The notes: generated by a model not told the origin, from the letters alone. A stretch of DNA of 64,000 nucleotides from Bacillus_AB infantis_B (GCF_008180445.1 NZ_VTER01000015.1:27179-91178), one strand, 5' to 3'; positions 24,119 to 32,969 are shown, counted from the first letter of the stretch. Numbers and translations: made by a program.

Positions 24119-25291
24119 ATGGATCGTTCACTTAAGCCTTCCGACCGCTTCGACTGGACGCTGAGCTTTCTGCTGCTGTTATTTGCCATAGTCAGCTGTA
24201 CAGCGATTTACAGCGCCCAAACCTTGCAGCAATATGATAAAAATTTCTTGCTGATGCAGATTTTCTGGTATGGTGTCGGCGCTTTCATCGCGGGCGTGAC
24301 CATGTATTTCGACAGTGAGCAATTCAGGAAGCTTTCCTGGATCCTCTATGCTTTCGGCATACTCCTGCTTGTCGCGCTTGCCCTCGCCCCCAGCAGCATC
24401 GCTCCCGTAATCAAAGGAGCAAAAAGCTGGTTTGTCATCCCCCATGTCGGTTCAATCCAGCCATCCGAATTTGTTAAAGTATTCCTGATCATGGCACTCA
24501 GCAAGCTGATCGCCTCCCATCACGAGAAATTTATCCGGAAAACGCTGAAGACAGACTTTTATCTTCTGATCAAGCTTGGCGCTGTGACTGCTTTGCCGCT
24601 CGGCCTCATCCTTGTTCAGGACTTGGGGACTGCCCTCGTCATCATTGCCATCATGCTCGGGATCATCTTCGTCTCCGGGATTTCATGGAAGATTCTGCTG
24701 CCCATCTACAGTGCAGGCATCGGGTTTGCTGCCAGCGTTCTTTACCTGGTCATTTGGGCGCCTGACGTTATTGAAAAATATTTAAAGGTCGATCCTTATC
24801 AATTTGACCGGATCTATTCATGGCTCGATCCCGAGAGCTATGGGCAGTCTGCCGGCCTTCAGCTGCTGCGCTCGCTCCAGGCTATTGGCTCCGGCCTTAT
24901 AACAGGGAAAGGGGTCGGCGACAGACAGGTCAATATCCCCGACAATCATTCCGATTTCATCTTCAGCGTCATCGGAGAGGAATACGGCTTCCTTGGGGCA
25001 AGCATCGTCATCAGCCTTTTCTTCCTCTTAATCTATCATTTGACCAAGACGGCCATGGAAACCAAGGATCCTTATAATACTTATATTTGTACGGGGATCA
25101 TCAGTATGATCACCTTCCATGTGTTCCAGAACATCGGCATGACCATACAGCTGCTGCCGATCACAGGGATTCCGCTTCCATTCATCAGCTATGGCGGAAG
25201 CTCGCTGATGGGCAATATGTTTGCGATGGGCTTGATCTTCAGCATCCGCTTCCATCATAAAACCTATATGTTTTCATCCGATTCACAATAA
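24119..25291 (+). CDS. rodA: SEDS-family peptidoglycan glycosyltransferase RodA (FtsW/RodA/SpoVE)
   Basis: A 390-residue membrane protein with about ten helices that polymerises lipid II together with a class B penicillin-binding protein. GAKSWFVIPHVGSIQPSEFVK near residues 100-120 is the conserved SEDS loop; RIYSWLDPESYGQSAGLQLL carries the essential Asp of the large extracellular loop; GITGIPLPFISYGGSSL-type residues end the protein. I favour RodA over FtsW because of the isolated locus and the ECF-type promoter. Start at ATG 24119, nine bases after GGGTG; a GTG four codons upstream is possible. Confidence 0.85.
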   Translation: MDRSLKPSDRFDWTLSFLLLLFAIVSCTAIYSAQTLQQYDKNFLLMQIFWYGVGAFIAGVTMYFDSEQFRKLSWILYAFGILLLVALALAPSSIAPVIKGAKSWFVIPHVGSIQPSEFVKVFLIMALSKLIASHHEKFIRKTLKTDFYLLIKLGAVTALPLGLILVQDLGTALVIIAIMLGIIFVSGISWKILLPIYSAGIGFAASVLYLVIWAPDVIEKYLKVDPYQFDRIYSWLDPESYGQSAGLQLLRSLQAIGSGLITGKGVGDRQVNIPDNHSDFIFSVIGEEYGFLGASIVISLFFLLIYHLTKTAMETKDPYNTYICTGIISMITFHVFQNIGMTIQLLPITGIPLPFISYGGSSLMGNMFAMGLIFSIRFHHKTYMFSSDSQ

Positions 25292-25293
25292 TC

Positions 25294-25321
25294 TTGCAAT
25301 TTTTATACAATAGGATATAAT
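25294..25321 (+). promoter_or_regulatory. sigma-A promoter of the argS leader
   Basis: TTGCAA (25294-25299), a 16-base spacer and a perfect TATAAT (25316-25321) precede the T-box leader. Confidence 0.7.
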
Positions 25322-25349
25322 ACGTGTAATATTCAACGCAGCGATATAT

Positions 25350-25577
25350 TCAATCAATGATGAAGAGAGTAGTAAAGGGCGGTCCCCTGAAGCGATGCAG
25401 GGATGGTGAAAGCCTGCAGGGACCCTTTTATGAAGCGCACTTCGGAGATGCCGGGCCGAAAGTCAAAGTAGGCCCTGCCGGGGCAATCCCCCGTTATCAT
25501 GTCAAGAGGTCCTATGGACAATCAGAGTGGCACCGCGGGTATAAAGCTCGTCTCTTTTATAAGAGGCGGGCTTTTTT
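25350..25577 (+). promoter_or_regulatory. T-box leader of argS, arginine (CGC) specifier
   Basis: A compact Stem I with an AGTA element is followed by GAAGCGCAC, giving CGC (Arg) at 25436-25438. The T-box AGAGTGGCACCGCGG is at 25524-25538. The terminator pairs AAGCTCGTCTC with AGAGGCGGGCTT and ends in a T tract (25544-25577). Confidence 0.92.
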
Positions 25578-25613
25578 GCGTTCAATCAAAACGACTGGAA
25601 GGAGAAAGATCCC

Positions 25614-27302
25614 ATGATCAAACTGAAAGCCATTTTTACTGAAGCGCTTATGGAACTGTTTGAAGACCAGCTCACAGCTGCTGAGCTTGCCGGATTGATT
25701 GAAGTGCCAAAGAATACGGAGCACGGCGACCTCGCATTTCCCTGCTTCACCCTTGCAAAAAAAATGAAGCAGGCGCCTGCTGTGATAGCTGCTGAAGCCG
25801 CCGAAAAACTGCAGCACAGCCTCATTGACCGGGCAGAGGCACATGGCCCGTACCTGAATATTTTCTTCTCGAAGGAGAAGGCTGGCTTGAAAATCCTGCA
25901 GTCCCTTCTTGAAGCCGGCTTCCTATACGGCAATAGCAGCATCGGCACAGGAAAGACTGTCACTATCGATTTCTCTGCACCCAATATCGCCAAGCCGTTT
26001 TCAATGGGCCATCTGCGTTCAACCGTCATCGGAAACAGCATCAGCCTGATTGCTGAAAAATGCGGCTATGAAGTCATCAGGATCAACCATCTCGGCGATT
26101 GGGGAACCCAGTTCGGCAAGCTGATTACCGCCTATAAAAAATGGGGCAGCCCCGGCACTGTGAAAGAAAAGCCGATCGCCGAACTGTTCAAGCTTTATAT
26201 CCGTTTCCATGAGGAGGCAGAGAAAGATCCTGGTCTCGAAGACGAAGCGCGCCGCTGGTTCCGGGAGCTTGAACGGGGTAATGAAGAGGCTTTTGCGCTA
26301 TGGAGCTGGTTCAGGGAGGAATCATTGAAAGAGTTCAACCGGATCTATGATCTGTTGGGCATCTCTTTTGATTCCTATAACGGAGAGGCCTTTTACAACG
26401 ATAAAATGGAAAAAGCCGTAGAGCTCCTCCAGTCCCGGAATCTCCTCACCCAATCCCATGGAGCAGAGGTGGTCCCTTTGGAAGAACACGGCCTCCCTCC
26501 CTGCCTGATCAAGAAATCGGATGGAGCGACCCTGTATGCAACCCGCGACCTGGCCGCTGCGATCTTCCGGCAGGAAAACTATCACTTTTCTGAAAGCCTG
26601 TATGTCGTCGGGCAGGAGCAGTCCGTCCACTTCAGGCAGCTGAAGCTTGTGCTGAAAAAGCTGGGCTTTCAGTGGGCAGAAAATATGCATCATATACCTT
26701 TCGGGCTTTATCTGAAGGACGGGAAGAAAATGTCTACGAGGAAAGGCAGGGTCGTCCTGCTTGAGGATGTTCTGAATGAAGCGGCCGAGCTTGCCTATGA
26801 GAATATCTGCCGCAAGAATCCTTCTCTTGAGCAGAAGGAAGAAACCGCTGCCGCTGTCGGCATCGGAGCAGTCCTTTTTCACGACTTGAAAAATGACCGC
26901 CTCAACCATATTGAATTTTCTTTGGAAGAAATGCTTACATTTGAAGGTGAAACCGGCCCTTATATCCAGTACACAAATGCCAGGGCACACTCCATCCTTC
27001 AAAAAGCCGGGACAGCCGGAGTGATGAAGCAGGGGCTCAGCGACCCTTACAGCTGGGATCTGCTCAAGCAGCTCAGCCTCTTTCCCGGGAAGATTGAAGA
27101 AGCCTATAAGCATTATTCGCCTTCAGTGATTGCCAAGTATATCATCAATGTGGCACAGAGCTTCAATAAATATTATGGGCAGATCCGGATACTGGACGAT
27201 ACGCCGGGGCTTGAGACAAGACTCAGCCTTGTCCGGGCTGTATCCCTTGTCCTTGAAGAAGGACTGCGGCTGCTTGGAATAACAGCGCCAAAGAAAATGT
27301 AG
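25614..27302 (+). CDS. argS: arginyl-tRNA synthetase
   Basis: A 562-residue class I synthetase. The N-terminal Add-1 domain (PKNTEHGDLAFPCFTLAK) recognises the tRNA D-loop; ANIAKPFSMGHLRSTVIGN has the HIGH-type motif GHLR near residue 130; KKMSTRKGRVVLLEDVL is the KMSK region, and the C-terminal helical anticodon domain contains YIINVAQSFNKYY. GGAAGGAG lies before ATG 25614. Control by its own T-box, unlike B. subtilis argS, suggests a regulated form; a second argS may exist elsewhere. Confidence 0.95.
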   Translation: MIKLKAIFTEALMELFEDQLTAAELAGLIEVPKNTEHGDLAFPCFTLAKKMKQAPAVIAAEAAEKLQHSLIDRAEAHGPYLNIFFSKEKAGLKILQSLLEAGFLYGNSSIGTGKTVTIDFSAPNIAKPFSMGHLRSTVIGNSISLIAEKCGYEVIRINHLGDWGTQFGKLITAYKKWGSPGTVKEKPIAELFKLYIRFHEEAEKDPGLEDEARRWFRELERGNEEAFALWSWFREESLKEFNRIYDLLGISFDSYNGEAFYNDKMEKAVELLQSRNLLTQSHGAEVVPLEEHGLPPCLIKKSDGATLYATRDLAAAIFRQENYHFSESLYVVGQEQSVHFRQLKLVLKKLGFQWAENMHHIPFGLYLKDGKKMSTRKGRVVLLEDVLNEAAELAYENICRKNPSLEQKEETAAAVGIGAVLFHDLKNDRLNHIEFSLEEMLTFEGETGPYIQYTNARAHSILQKAGTAGVMKQGLSDPYSWDLLKQLSLFPGKIEEAYKHYSPSVIAKYIINVAQSFNKYYGQIRILDDTPGLETRLSLVRAVSLVLEEGLRLLGITAPKKM

Positions 27303-27309
27303 GATCAAC

Positions 27310-27338
27310 AAAAAGAGGAGGGCAAAGCACCCTCCCCT
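27310..27338 (-). terminator. terminator after the TauE/SafE gene
   Basis: On the minus strand GGAGGG-TGCTTTG-CCCTCC is followed by TCTTTTTGTTG; it also lies at the end of argS. Confidence 0.7.
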
Positions 27339-27345
27339 CCTGCCT

Positions 27346-28203
27346 CTATGCCTCTGCTTCCTTTTTCCTGATGATCTTCGAAAGTGACAGGAAAAAGAAA
27401 TAAGCAATAAACAGGCTCAGCAGGACAATTCCGATCAGATTGTGATGGACCAGCTTGAAAACAACGCTTAGGAGGGTCGCGATATACAATCCTGAAAGCA
27501 GCAGGCTGATGTCCTTGTTTTTATAAAAATTGGTCAGCCATGCGCCGGCCTGGGATCCGACAAGGCCGCCGGCGACAAGCAGGATGGCAGTCAGATAGCT
27601 GATTTCCACAGCAGATGCATACGACAGGAATCCAGTGCTGACAATCAGCAGGACAGCAAACAGGCTTGTCCCCACTGCCTTTCTCGGCTGCAGTCCCAGG
27701 AAGGCAATCGACAGGGGCACCATGATGAATCCTCCCCCAACCCCTAAAGCTGCCGAAACAAAACCGCCTGAAAATCCGATCAGCAGCATTCGCGCAAGGG
27801 ATGGCCTGCCCTCATGGGACTGTTCATCGGTCTTTTTGCCCTGACGGAACATGGTGAACGCGAAATAGGAAAGCAAGACAATATAGCATGCCGGTATAAC
27901 GGTTGCATCAAGTCCCTTTTCACTCAGTAAAAGCACCAGAGGCTTTGCGGCCTGGGTGGCAAGCATACCGCTCACCCCGAGTATTGCCCCTTCCTTCCAA
28001 AGAATATTTTTCAGCCTGAAATGGGCGCCGATACCCGACAGTGAAGTGCCGATCGAGAAAAAAAGACTGGTTGCAATCGCCTCAAGGGGTGCAAACCCGA
28101 TCAATAGCAGAACAGGCGTCAGGATGAATCCTCCTCCTACTCCAAAGAAGCCGGAGAGGACGCTGATCACTCCGCCCAGCAATAAAAACAGTAAATAGTC
28201 CAT
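27346..28203 (-). CDS. TauE/SafE-family permease
   Basis: A 285-residue membrane protein with eight to nine helices. It has the family's internal duplication: SVLSGFFGVGGGFILTPVLL near the N-terminus and FVSAALGVGGGFIMVPLSIA in the second half. Members export sulfite, sulfoacetate or related organosulfur anions, or move such anions inward. ATG 28203 is used. It stands next to a PadR pair, which is probably unrelated. Substrate unknown. Confidence 0.9.
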   Translation of the reverse strand: MDYLLFLLLGGVISVLSGFFGVGGGFILTPVLLLIGFAPLEAIATSLFFSIGTSLSGIGAHFRLKNILWKEGAILGVSGMLATQAAKPLVLLLSEKGLDATVIPACYIVLLSYFAFTMFRQGKKTDEQSHEGRPSLARMLLIGFSGGFVSAALGVGGGFIMVPLSIAFLGLQPRKAVGTSLFAVLLIVSTGFLSYASAVEISYLTAILLVAGGLVGSQAGAWLTNFYKNKDISLLLSGLYIATLLSVVFKLVHHNLIGIVLLSLFIAYFFFLSLSKIIRKKEAEA

Positions 28204-28267
28204 ATAAAAACTCCTTTGTTATCTCTATACCCATTGTAACTGATTTCATTACCCTTCGTCCTTTACC

Positions 28268-28301
28268 TTGTAATACAATGTACATTGAAGTACAATGTAT
28301 A
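28268..28301 (+). promoter_or_regulatory. promoter with embedded PadR-type operator
   Basis: TTGTAA (28268-28273), a 17-base spacer and TACAAT (28291-28296) form a sigma-A promoter. The repeated TACAATGTA blocks at 28274-28282 and 28291-28299 resemble ATGTACAT-type PadR sites and cover the -10 box, so the regulator very likely represses itself here. Confidence 0.7.
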
Positions 28302-28325
28302 CAAATGAACCTGGAGGTACCCTTG

Positions 28326-28652
28326 GTGGATAAAGAACTTTTAAAAGGAAGCATCGATATTCTTTTATTATCCCTTCTTTCTGAAAAAGACAGCTATGGA
28401 TATGAAATGACAAAGGAAATCCGCAAAAAAAGCGATGAAGCATACAGCATGAATGAAGGAACTCTGTATCCTGCCCTTAAGCGGCTGGAGGCAAAAGGGT
28501 TTGTCAATTCTTACTGGCATCAGGAGCTTGAAGCCAGCAGGCGGAAGTATTACAGCATCACCGAAGACGGTCGCAAAGAATTGGGCAAAAAGCTCAAAAA
28601 CTGGAACAAGATCAGCGATTTGATCCACAAATTTTCGGAGGGGTACTCATGA
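28326..28652 (+). CDS. PadR-family transcriptional regulator
   Basis: A 108-residue small PadR protein: a winged helix with KGSIDILLLSLLSEKDSYGYE, recognition part MNEGTLYPALKRLEAKGFV and the wing RRKYYSITEDGRKEL, then a short dimer helix. GGAGG is eight bases before GTG 28326 and five before TTG 28323; I chose GTG. It overlaps the following membrane-protein gene by four bases, the usual PadR plus DUF1700-like pair. Confidence 0.9.
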   Translation: MDKELLKGSIDILLLSLLSEKDSYGYEMTKEIRKKSDEAYSMNEGTLYPALKRLEAKGFVNSYWHQELEASRRKYYSITEDGRKELGKKLKNWNKISDLIHKFSEGYS

Positions 28653-29302
28653 AGACAATATATCAATATATTGATAATATCGTTGATGGCCTGCCGATGG
28701 ACAATGCTGAAAGGGAAGAACTGAGGCTTGAGATGACCTCCCATCTTGAAGAGCATGCAAAAGAGCTGATGGCCTTCGGCTGGTCAGAGGAGGAAGCCGC
28801 CGGGGAAGCAATCAGATGCTTCGGGAATGAAAAACGAATCAGCTCAGAGCTGAAGAAAGCCGTTTTTCCTTTTTATAAAATTTTCAGGTTCCTCTTCAGC
28901 ACGATTTTTCTGACGGCTGCCCTACATCTCCTATCATACGAGGCTATGGTGTATTATAATCCGCAGTATGAGTTCGGCCTGGAACCAGGCTACCTTTTTA
29001 CCACTTATATGCTTGTGTTCTTCCTTGCAGGGATCGCAGAGATATTGTATGAAGCTGTGTCACAGGCTTATAAAGTGAAGTGGCTGCAGAGCCCCTGGGT
29101 GGTCATCCTCGTCCCGGCTGCTTTTATCTCGGGATTGACATCGCTTGACTGGTTCAAGCAGCCTGAAAGATACCAGGATGGTCTCTGGCTCGACCTGTTC
29201 GCCATCCTGATCGGGGCATTCATTTATCTTCTTGCGAGGCAGCTGTATACCCTATTATTCTTACCGAGTAAAGGAAAAACCGGATCAGCCGGCCAGCGGT
29301 AA
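28649..29302 (+). CDS. membrane protein with permease-prefix/DUF1700-like N-terminus
   Basis: A 217-residue protein. Residues 1-75 form a soluble helical domain (DGLPMDNAEREELRLEMTSH, then GWSEEEAAGEAIRCFG) seen in proteins coupled to PadR regulators; four or five membrane helices follow (residues 75-205). Translationally coupled to padR. Function unknown; such pairs respond to envelope-active compounds in several Firmicutes, which is only an analogy here. Confidence 0.8.
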   Translation: MKTIYQYIDNIVDGLPMDNAEREELRLEMTSHLEEHAKELMAFGWSEEEAAGEAIRCFGNEKRISSELKKAVFPFYKIFRFLFSTIFLTAALHLLSYEAMVYYNPQYEFGLEPGYLFTTYMLVFFLAGIAEILYEAVSQAYKVKWLQSPWVVILVPAAFISGLTSLDWFKQPERYQDGLWLDLFAILIGAFIYLLARQLYTLLFLPSKGKTGSAGQR

Positions 29303-29454
29303 AGCCCCCCTTGCCTTTTATGAAAATTAATGTAATTATCGGACTCCTGCATGACTTGGCAGACAGTAAATGATATACTTCTCGTGTGCTGTCCTTCAGC
29401 TCTCTGTACAAGGGGCTTGAGGATATTTAACGAAGCTGCTAAAGGAGATCCGTT

Positions 29455-30036
29455 ATGTCAGAATTGATTCACACGATCGAAGAATGGCTTATGGAGTATG
29501 GTATCTTTGGATTGTTTTTTGTGTCCTTTGCCGACTCATCCTTCTTCCCTATCCCTCCGGATGTACTATTAATCCCAATGGGCATTTCCAATCCCGACCG
29601 CGTCATCTGGTATGCGTTCATCACAACTGTGGCATCTGTCCTTGGCGCCATTCTCGGATGGTTCATCGGTAAAAAACTGGGACGCCCTGTTTTGCGGTAC
29701 ATCATCTCTGAAGAAAGAATCCAGAAAGTCGAGAACTATTTCAATAAATACGGGCCAGTAGCCATCCTTATTGCAGGCTTTACCCCAATTCCTTATAAAG
29801 TGTTCACCATTTTTGCCGGCATTACAACAGTGCGGCTCCGGACCCTCGTCATCTGGTCCATCATAGGCAGAGGCGCCCGCTTCTTCCTTGAAGCTGCCCT
29901 TATTATGGTACTTGGCGCCCAGGCGCGTCCATTCATTGAAGAGAACTTCGGGATGCTTACACTCGTAGGCGGCGCCCTGATCGTCATCGTGTATATTATC
30001 TATCTGGTTATGCGTAAAAAGAAAAAAACTGTCTGA
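29455..30036 (+). CDS. DedA-family membrane protein
   Basis: A 193-residue protein with four to five membrane segments and two re-entrant loops. FADSSFFPIPPDVLLIPMG and IAGFTPIPYKVFTIFAG contain the conserved acidic and proline/arginine-lysine residues of the DedA (VTT) fold, here of the YqaA kind. DedA proteins flip phospholipids or undecaprenyl phosphate across the membrane. AAAGGAG precedes ATG 29455. Confidence 0.88.
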   Translation: MSELIHTIEEWLMEYGIFGLFFVSFADSSFFPIPPDVLLIPMGISNPDRVIWYAFITTVASVLGAILGWFIGKKLGRPVLRYIISEERIQKVENYFNKYGPVAILIAGFTPIPYKVFTIFAGITTVRLRTLVIWSIIGRGARFFLEAALIMVLGAQARPFIEENFGMLTLVGGALIVIVYIIYLVMRKKKKTV

Positions 30037-30040
30037 TCGA

Positions 30041-30066
30041 AAACGGCCCTCTAATGGCCGTTTTTT
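30041..30066 (+). terminator. terminator of the DedA gene
   Basis: AAACGGCC-CTCTAAT-GGCCGTTT is followed by a T run. Confidence 0.9.
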
Positions 30067-30083
30067 TTATATTAATTTTTTAT

Positions 30084-30098
30084 TTATAATTATTATAA
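30084..30098. promoter_or_regulatory. PerR box upstream of dps
   Basis: TTATAATTATTATAA is a perfect match to the PerR consensus TTATAATnATTATAA. It lies just in front of the -35 box of the dps promoter. Confidence 0.85.
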
Positions 30099-30105
30099 AT
30101 AAGTA

Positions 30106-30133
30106 TTGATTATAAAATAATATTTGATATAAT
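30106..30133 (+). promoter_or_regulatory. sigma-A promoter of dps
   Basis: TTGATT (30106-30111), a 16-base spacer and TATAAT (30128-30133). Confidence 0.65.
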
Positions 30134-30165
30134 ATAGTTACACACAAAACGAGGAGGAAATATTT

Positions 30166-30597
30166 ATGACTTTGACAAACAGCCTGAATAAACAAATCGC
30201 TAACTGGAGCGTCCTATATACCAAACTTCACCGTTTTCACTGGTTTGTAAAAGGACCTGCATTTTTCACCCTGCACGGGAAATTCGAAGAGCTTTACAAT
30301 GAAGCAGCAGCGAATGTGGATACAATTGCAGAACGGGCATTGGCAGCAGGAAGCAGGCCGATTGCCACAATGAGCGAGTTCCTTGAATATGCGTCTATCA
30401 AGGATAACGGCAGTGAAGAAACAGCAGAAGAAATGGTTGCTGCCCTTATATCGGACTACAGCACGATCAGTACGGAACTAAAAGAATTGGCAGGACTCGC
30501 CGAGGAAGAAAATGACCCGGTCACAGAAGATCTTGCCATTGGGCTGATTGAAGATCTGGAAAAGAAAATCTGGATGCTGAAAGCCTTCCTAGCATAA
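30166..30597 (+). CDS. dps: Dps/MrgA-type DNA-binding ferritin-like protein
   Basis: A 143-residue four-helix protein forming a 12-subunit shell that stores iron and protects DNA against peroxide. LHRFHWFVKGPAFFTLHGKF (His-29/His-32 region) and EAAANVDTIAERALAAGSRP (Asp and Glu ligands) make the inter-subunit ferroxidase site. GAGGAGG lies before ATG 30166. The perfect PerR box upstream indicates induction by hydrogen peroxide or iron shortage, like mrgA. Confidence 0.95.
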   Translation: MTLTNSLNKQIANWSVLYTKLHRFHWFVKGPAFFTLHGKFEELYNEAAANVDTIAERALAAGSRPIATMSEFLEYASIKDNGSEETAEEMVAALISDYSTISTELKELAGLAEEENDPVTEDLAIGLIEDLEKKIWMLKAFLA

Positions 30598-30627
30598 AAA
30601 AGAGCCCAAAGCGGCTCTTTTTTTGTA
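30598..30627 (+). terminator. terminator of dps
   Basis: AAAGAGCC-CAAAGC-GGCTCTTT followed by TTTT. Confidence 0.9.
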
Positions 30628-30714
30628 TACTCCTTTAAGAAAATAAAGGAGATCTACTTTCTTTGGGGAATACTTAATTACAGAAATCTTTTAAAAAAGG
30701 CAGGAACGAAAAAA

Positions 30715-31359
30715 ATGCAGAAAAATTCAATGGTGCCAGACATTCTCTTTTATGTTGTGCTCCCTCTTGTTGTTTGGAATTACGGCCGGGACATGCTTGG
30801 TGATTATCTGGCGATGATCCTGTCATCCGTACCTGGCATCATCTATACACTGTACCGCTTCTTTCAGCTTAAGAAAATCAATCTATTCGGCCTGTTCCTT
30901 CTTGTGAACCTGGTGATCGGCACCCTGATCGATGTGCTCGCCGGGTCGGCCCTTCAGCTTCTATGGAATAATGTCATTTATTCTTATGTGCTGGGCTGCC
31001 TGTTTTTGCTGACGATTGTACTGAAAAAGCCAGTCTTCCTCTATTTCACTCTTGATTTTATGGAACTTCAGGGAAAAGACAGGGGCAGCATGAAGGAAGT
31101 TTTCTTTAAAAGCAAAACACTGATGATCTTCAGCCTGATTACGGCGGGCTTTGCTCTGAAGTTCATTCTTCTCGCCTCCATTAAGGTCTGGCTCATTGGC
31201 AAATACGGGGTTGATGCCTTCGACCAGGGAATCGTGCTGAGGCAGATCCTGAATTGGGGCTTTACCATTGTATCTGCAGGCGGATTTTATTTTATCCTGA
31301 AAGAAATCGGAGCGCTGAACGAGCCTCCTGAAACAACCATAAGCCAGGACAGCCCTTAA
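30715..31359 (+). CDS. VC0807-like integral membrane protein
   Basis: A 214-residue protein with about six membrane helices: LFYVVLPLVVWNYGRD at the start, SSVPGIIYTLYRFFQLKKI, then further helices to residue 200. The pattern with a conserved segment before SYVLGCLFLLTIVLKKPVF and YFTLDF resembles the VC0807 family of unknown function. It ends convergently with the lipid kinase gene, overlapping it by four bases. Confidence 0.7.
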   Translation: MQKNSMVPDILFYVVLPLVVWNYGRDMLGDYLAMILSSVPGIIYTLYRFFQLKKINLFGLFLLVNLVIGTLIDVLAGSALQLLWNNVIYSYVLGCLFLLTIVLKKPVFLYFTLDFMELQGKDRGSMKEVFFKSKTLMIFSLITAGFALKFILLASIKVWLIGKYGVDAFDQGIVLRQILNWGFTIVSAGGFYFILKEIGALNEPPETTISQDSP

Positions 31360-32240
31360 AGCTGCCCTGGCTTTATCATTTGCACATGTGCCTGATGGAC
31401 GCGTATCTGGCAGGGAGTGGCCGAATACACCTCACCATCCATATCTGCCTCCATCCTCTTGTCTGTCCTTACTTGTAATTCCTTCCCTTTATAATGAAGA
31501 ATATTCTCGTTCGCTTCCATGCTGTCTTCTGTAAGTGCCTGTTTCATTAACGTAAGATTGGCATCTTTTATAATAAATAAATCAGCCAGTCCGTCATTAT
31601 AATCGAGATCCCTGAAAGGCAATGCATTGGTCCCTATATACTGGCCATTGGCCAGCAGGATCATGACAGCATCCTCCTCTATTTCCTTCCCATCAACTAT
31701 GATGGACGCATGGAATGGCTCCATTTCCTTGATTGTCCGCAAGGCGCTCAGGAAGTAGCTGATCCGCCCAAACAGGTTTTTTTCTGTTTCCTTAATATTT
31801 TCCGAAGCCTCCGCCACCAGGCCGATCCCCCAGAAATTGAGGAAATAATCCTCGTTTGCCTGCATGACATCAACCGGCTCCGTTTCCCCTGCAACCATGC
31901 TAAGTGCCGCATCACGGATATCCTGGGGGATGTTCAATGTTCTTGAAAAATCATTGCAAGTACCTCCAGGCAATATGCCGATGGCCGGCCGGGTCCCGAG
32001 CGGCGCCAGCCCATTGATGCATTCGTGTACCGTCCCGTCTCCGCCCAGGATGAAAACAACATCCACTTCAGACCCATATTCCATGCAAAGCTCCCTTGCA
32101 TGCCCTTCCCTTTTGGTTGGCAGCAGAACCAGTGAATCCAGTTCTGCAGACAAGACCGGAACACAGGCTGCCAGCGACTTTTCCATATTTTTTTGCCCGG
32201 CATTTCCATTATAAACAAGCATTCCTTTTCTAAATTCCAT
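31356..32240 (-). CDS. diacylglycerol/sphingosine kinase-like lipid kinase (YegS/BmrU family)
   Basis: A 294-residue protein. VVFILGGDGTVHECINGL (near residues 65-80) is the catalytic GGDGT motif; GILPGGTCNDFSRTL is the second nucleotide motif, and DLDYNDGLADLFIIKD the C-terminal lipid-binding part. The family phosphorylates diacylglycerol or related lipids at the membrane surface. I chose ATG 32240; a TTG three codons upstream is too near the AGGGGG ribosome site. Confidence 0.88.
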   Translation of the reverse strand: MEFRKGMLVYNGNAGQKNMEKSLAACVPVLSAELDSLVLLPTKREGHARELCMEYGSEVDVVFILGGDGTVHECINGLAPLGTRPAIGILPGGTCNDFSRTLNIPQDIRDAALSMVAGETEPVDVMQANEDYFLNFWGIGLVAEASENIKETEKNLFGRISYFLSALRTIKEMEPFHASIIVDGKEIEEDAVMILLANGQYIGTNALPFRDLDYNDGLADLFIIKDANLTLMKQALTEDSMEANENILHYKGKELQVRTDKRMEADMDGEVYSATPCQIRVHQAHVQMIKPGQL

Positions 32241-32414
32241 CCTGGCCAAGGCCCCCTTTTCCGAACAGTATACTGCTATTACATTTACATTTACCCAACT
32301 TTTGAAGTTTCAATTATGATTGATGCTTAAATTGCTGAAAGGGAAAAAGTATCTATTTTTATATGAGCTGGATTGGATTATATTGTATTTAAGAGAAAAT
32401 AAGGAGGAATACGA

Positions 32415-32969
32415 ATGGATGCAATACGGTTCCTGCAGGGAGAGCGGATTTATCTGCGGCCCATCAGCACAGAAGATACGGATATATATGTGAAGCTGCT
32501 CTATAATGAACAGTCAAGAAAGCTTACCGGACTGAAGAAAGCGTTTTCGAAAGATCAGATTTTCTCTTATATTAAAGAAAAAGCGGAGGATTCATCTTCC
32601 ATCCTCTTATTGATTGTCCTTGATGGAACGAACGAAGTAATTGGTGACATCGCCCTTCAGGATATAGACAGCACCAACCGAAATGCCAATATCCGAGTGA
32701 ACATCAGCGAGGAAGAGAATCAGGGGCGCGGCTATGGCAGCGAAGCAATGGAACTGATGCTTGGCTATGCTTTTGGTGTGCTGAATCTGCACAGAGTCGA
32801 GCTGAATGTTTTCGACTATAATGACCGGGCTCTTCATGTTTACGAAAAGCTCGGCTTCAGGCAGGAAGGCGTCCAGCGCGAGGCTTTATTTTACGATCAC
32901 CAATATCACGACTCCATCATGATGAGCATTCTGGAGGATGATTACAGGCGTATCCATCTGGAGGATTAG
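32415..32969 (+). CDS. GNAT-family acetyltransferase (RimJ/RimL-like)
   Basis: A 184-residue single-domain enzyme. IYLRPISTEDTDIYVKLLYN is the typical N-terminal strand and helix; ENQGRGYGSEAMELMLGYAF is motif A with the acetyl-CoA loop; NLHRVELNVFDYNDRALHVY and EKLGFRQEGVQREA complete the Acetyltransf_3 pattern. Such enzymes acetylate protein N-termini, polyamines or antibiotics; the substrate is unknown. AAGGAGG precedes the ATG. Monocistronic. Confidence 0.88.
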   Translation: MDAIRFLQGERIYLRPISTEDTDIYVKLLYNEQSRKLTGLKKAFSKDQIFSYIKEKAEDSSSILLLIVLDGTNEVIGDIALQDIDSTNRNANIRVNISEEENQGRGYGSEAMELMLGYAFGVLNLHRVELNVFDYNDRALHVYEKLGFRQEGVQREALFYDHQYHDSIMMSILEDDYRRIHLED

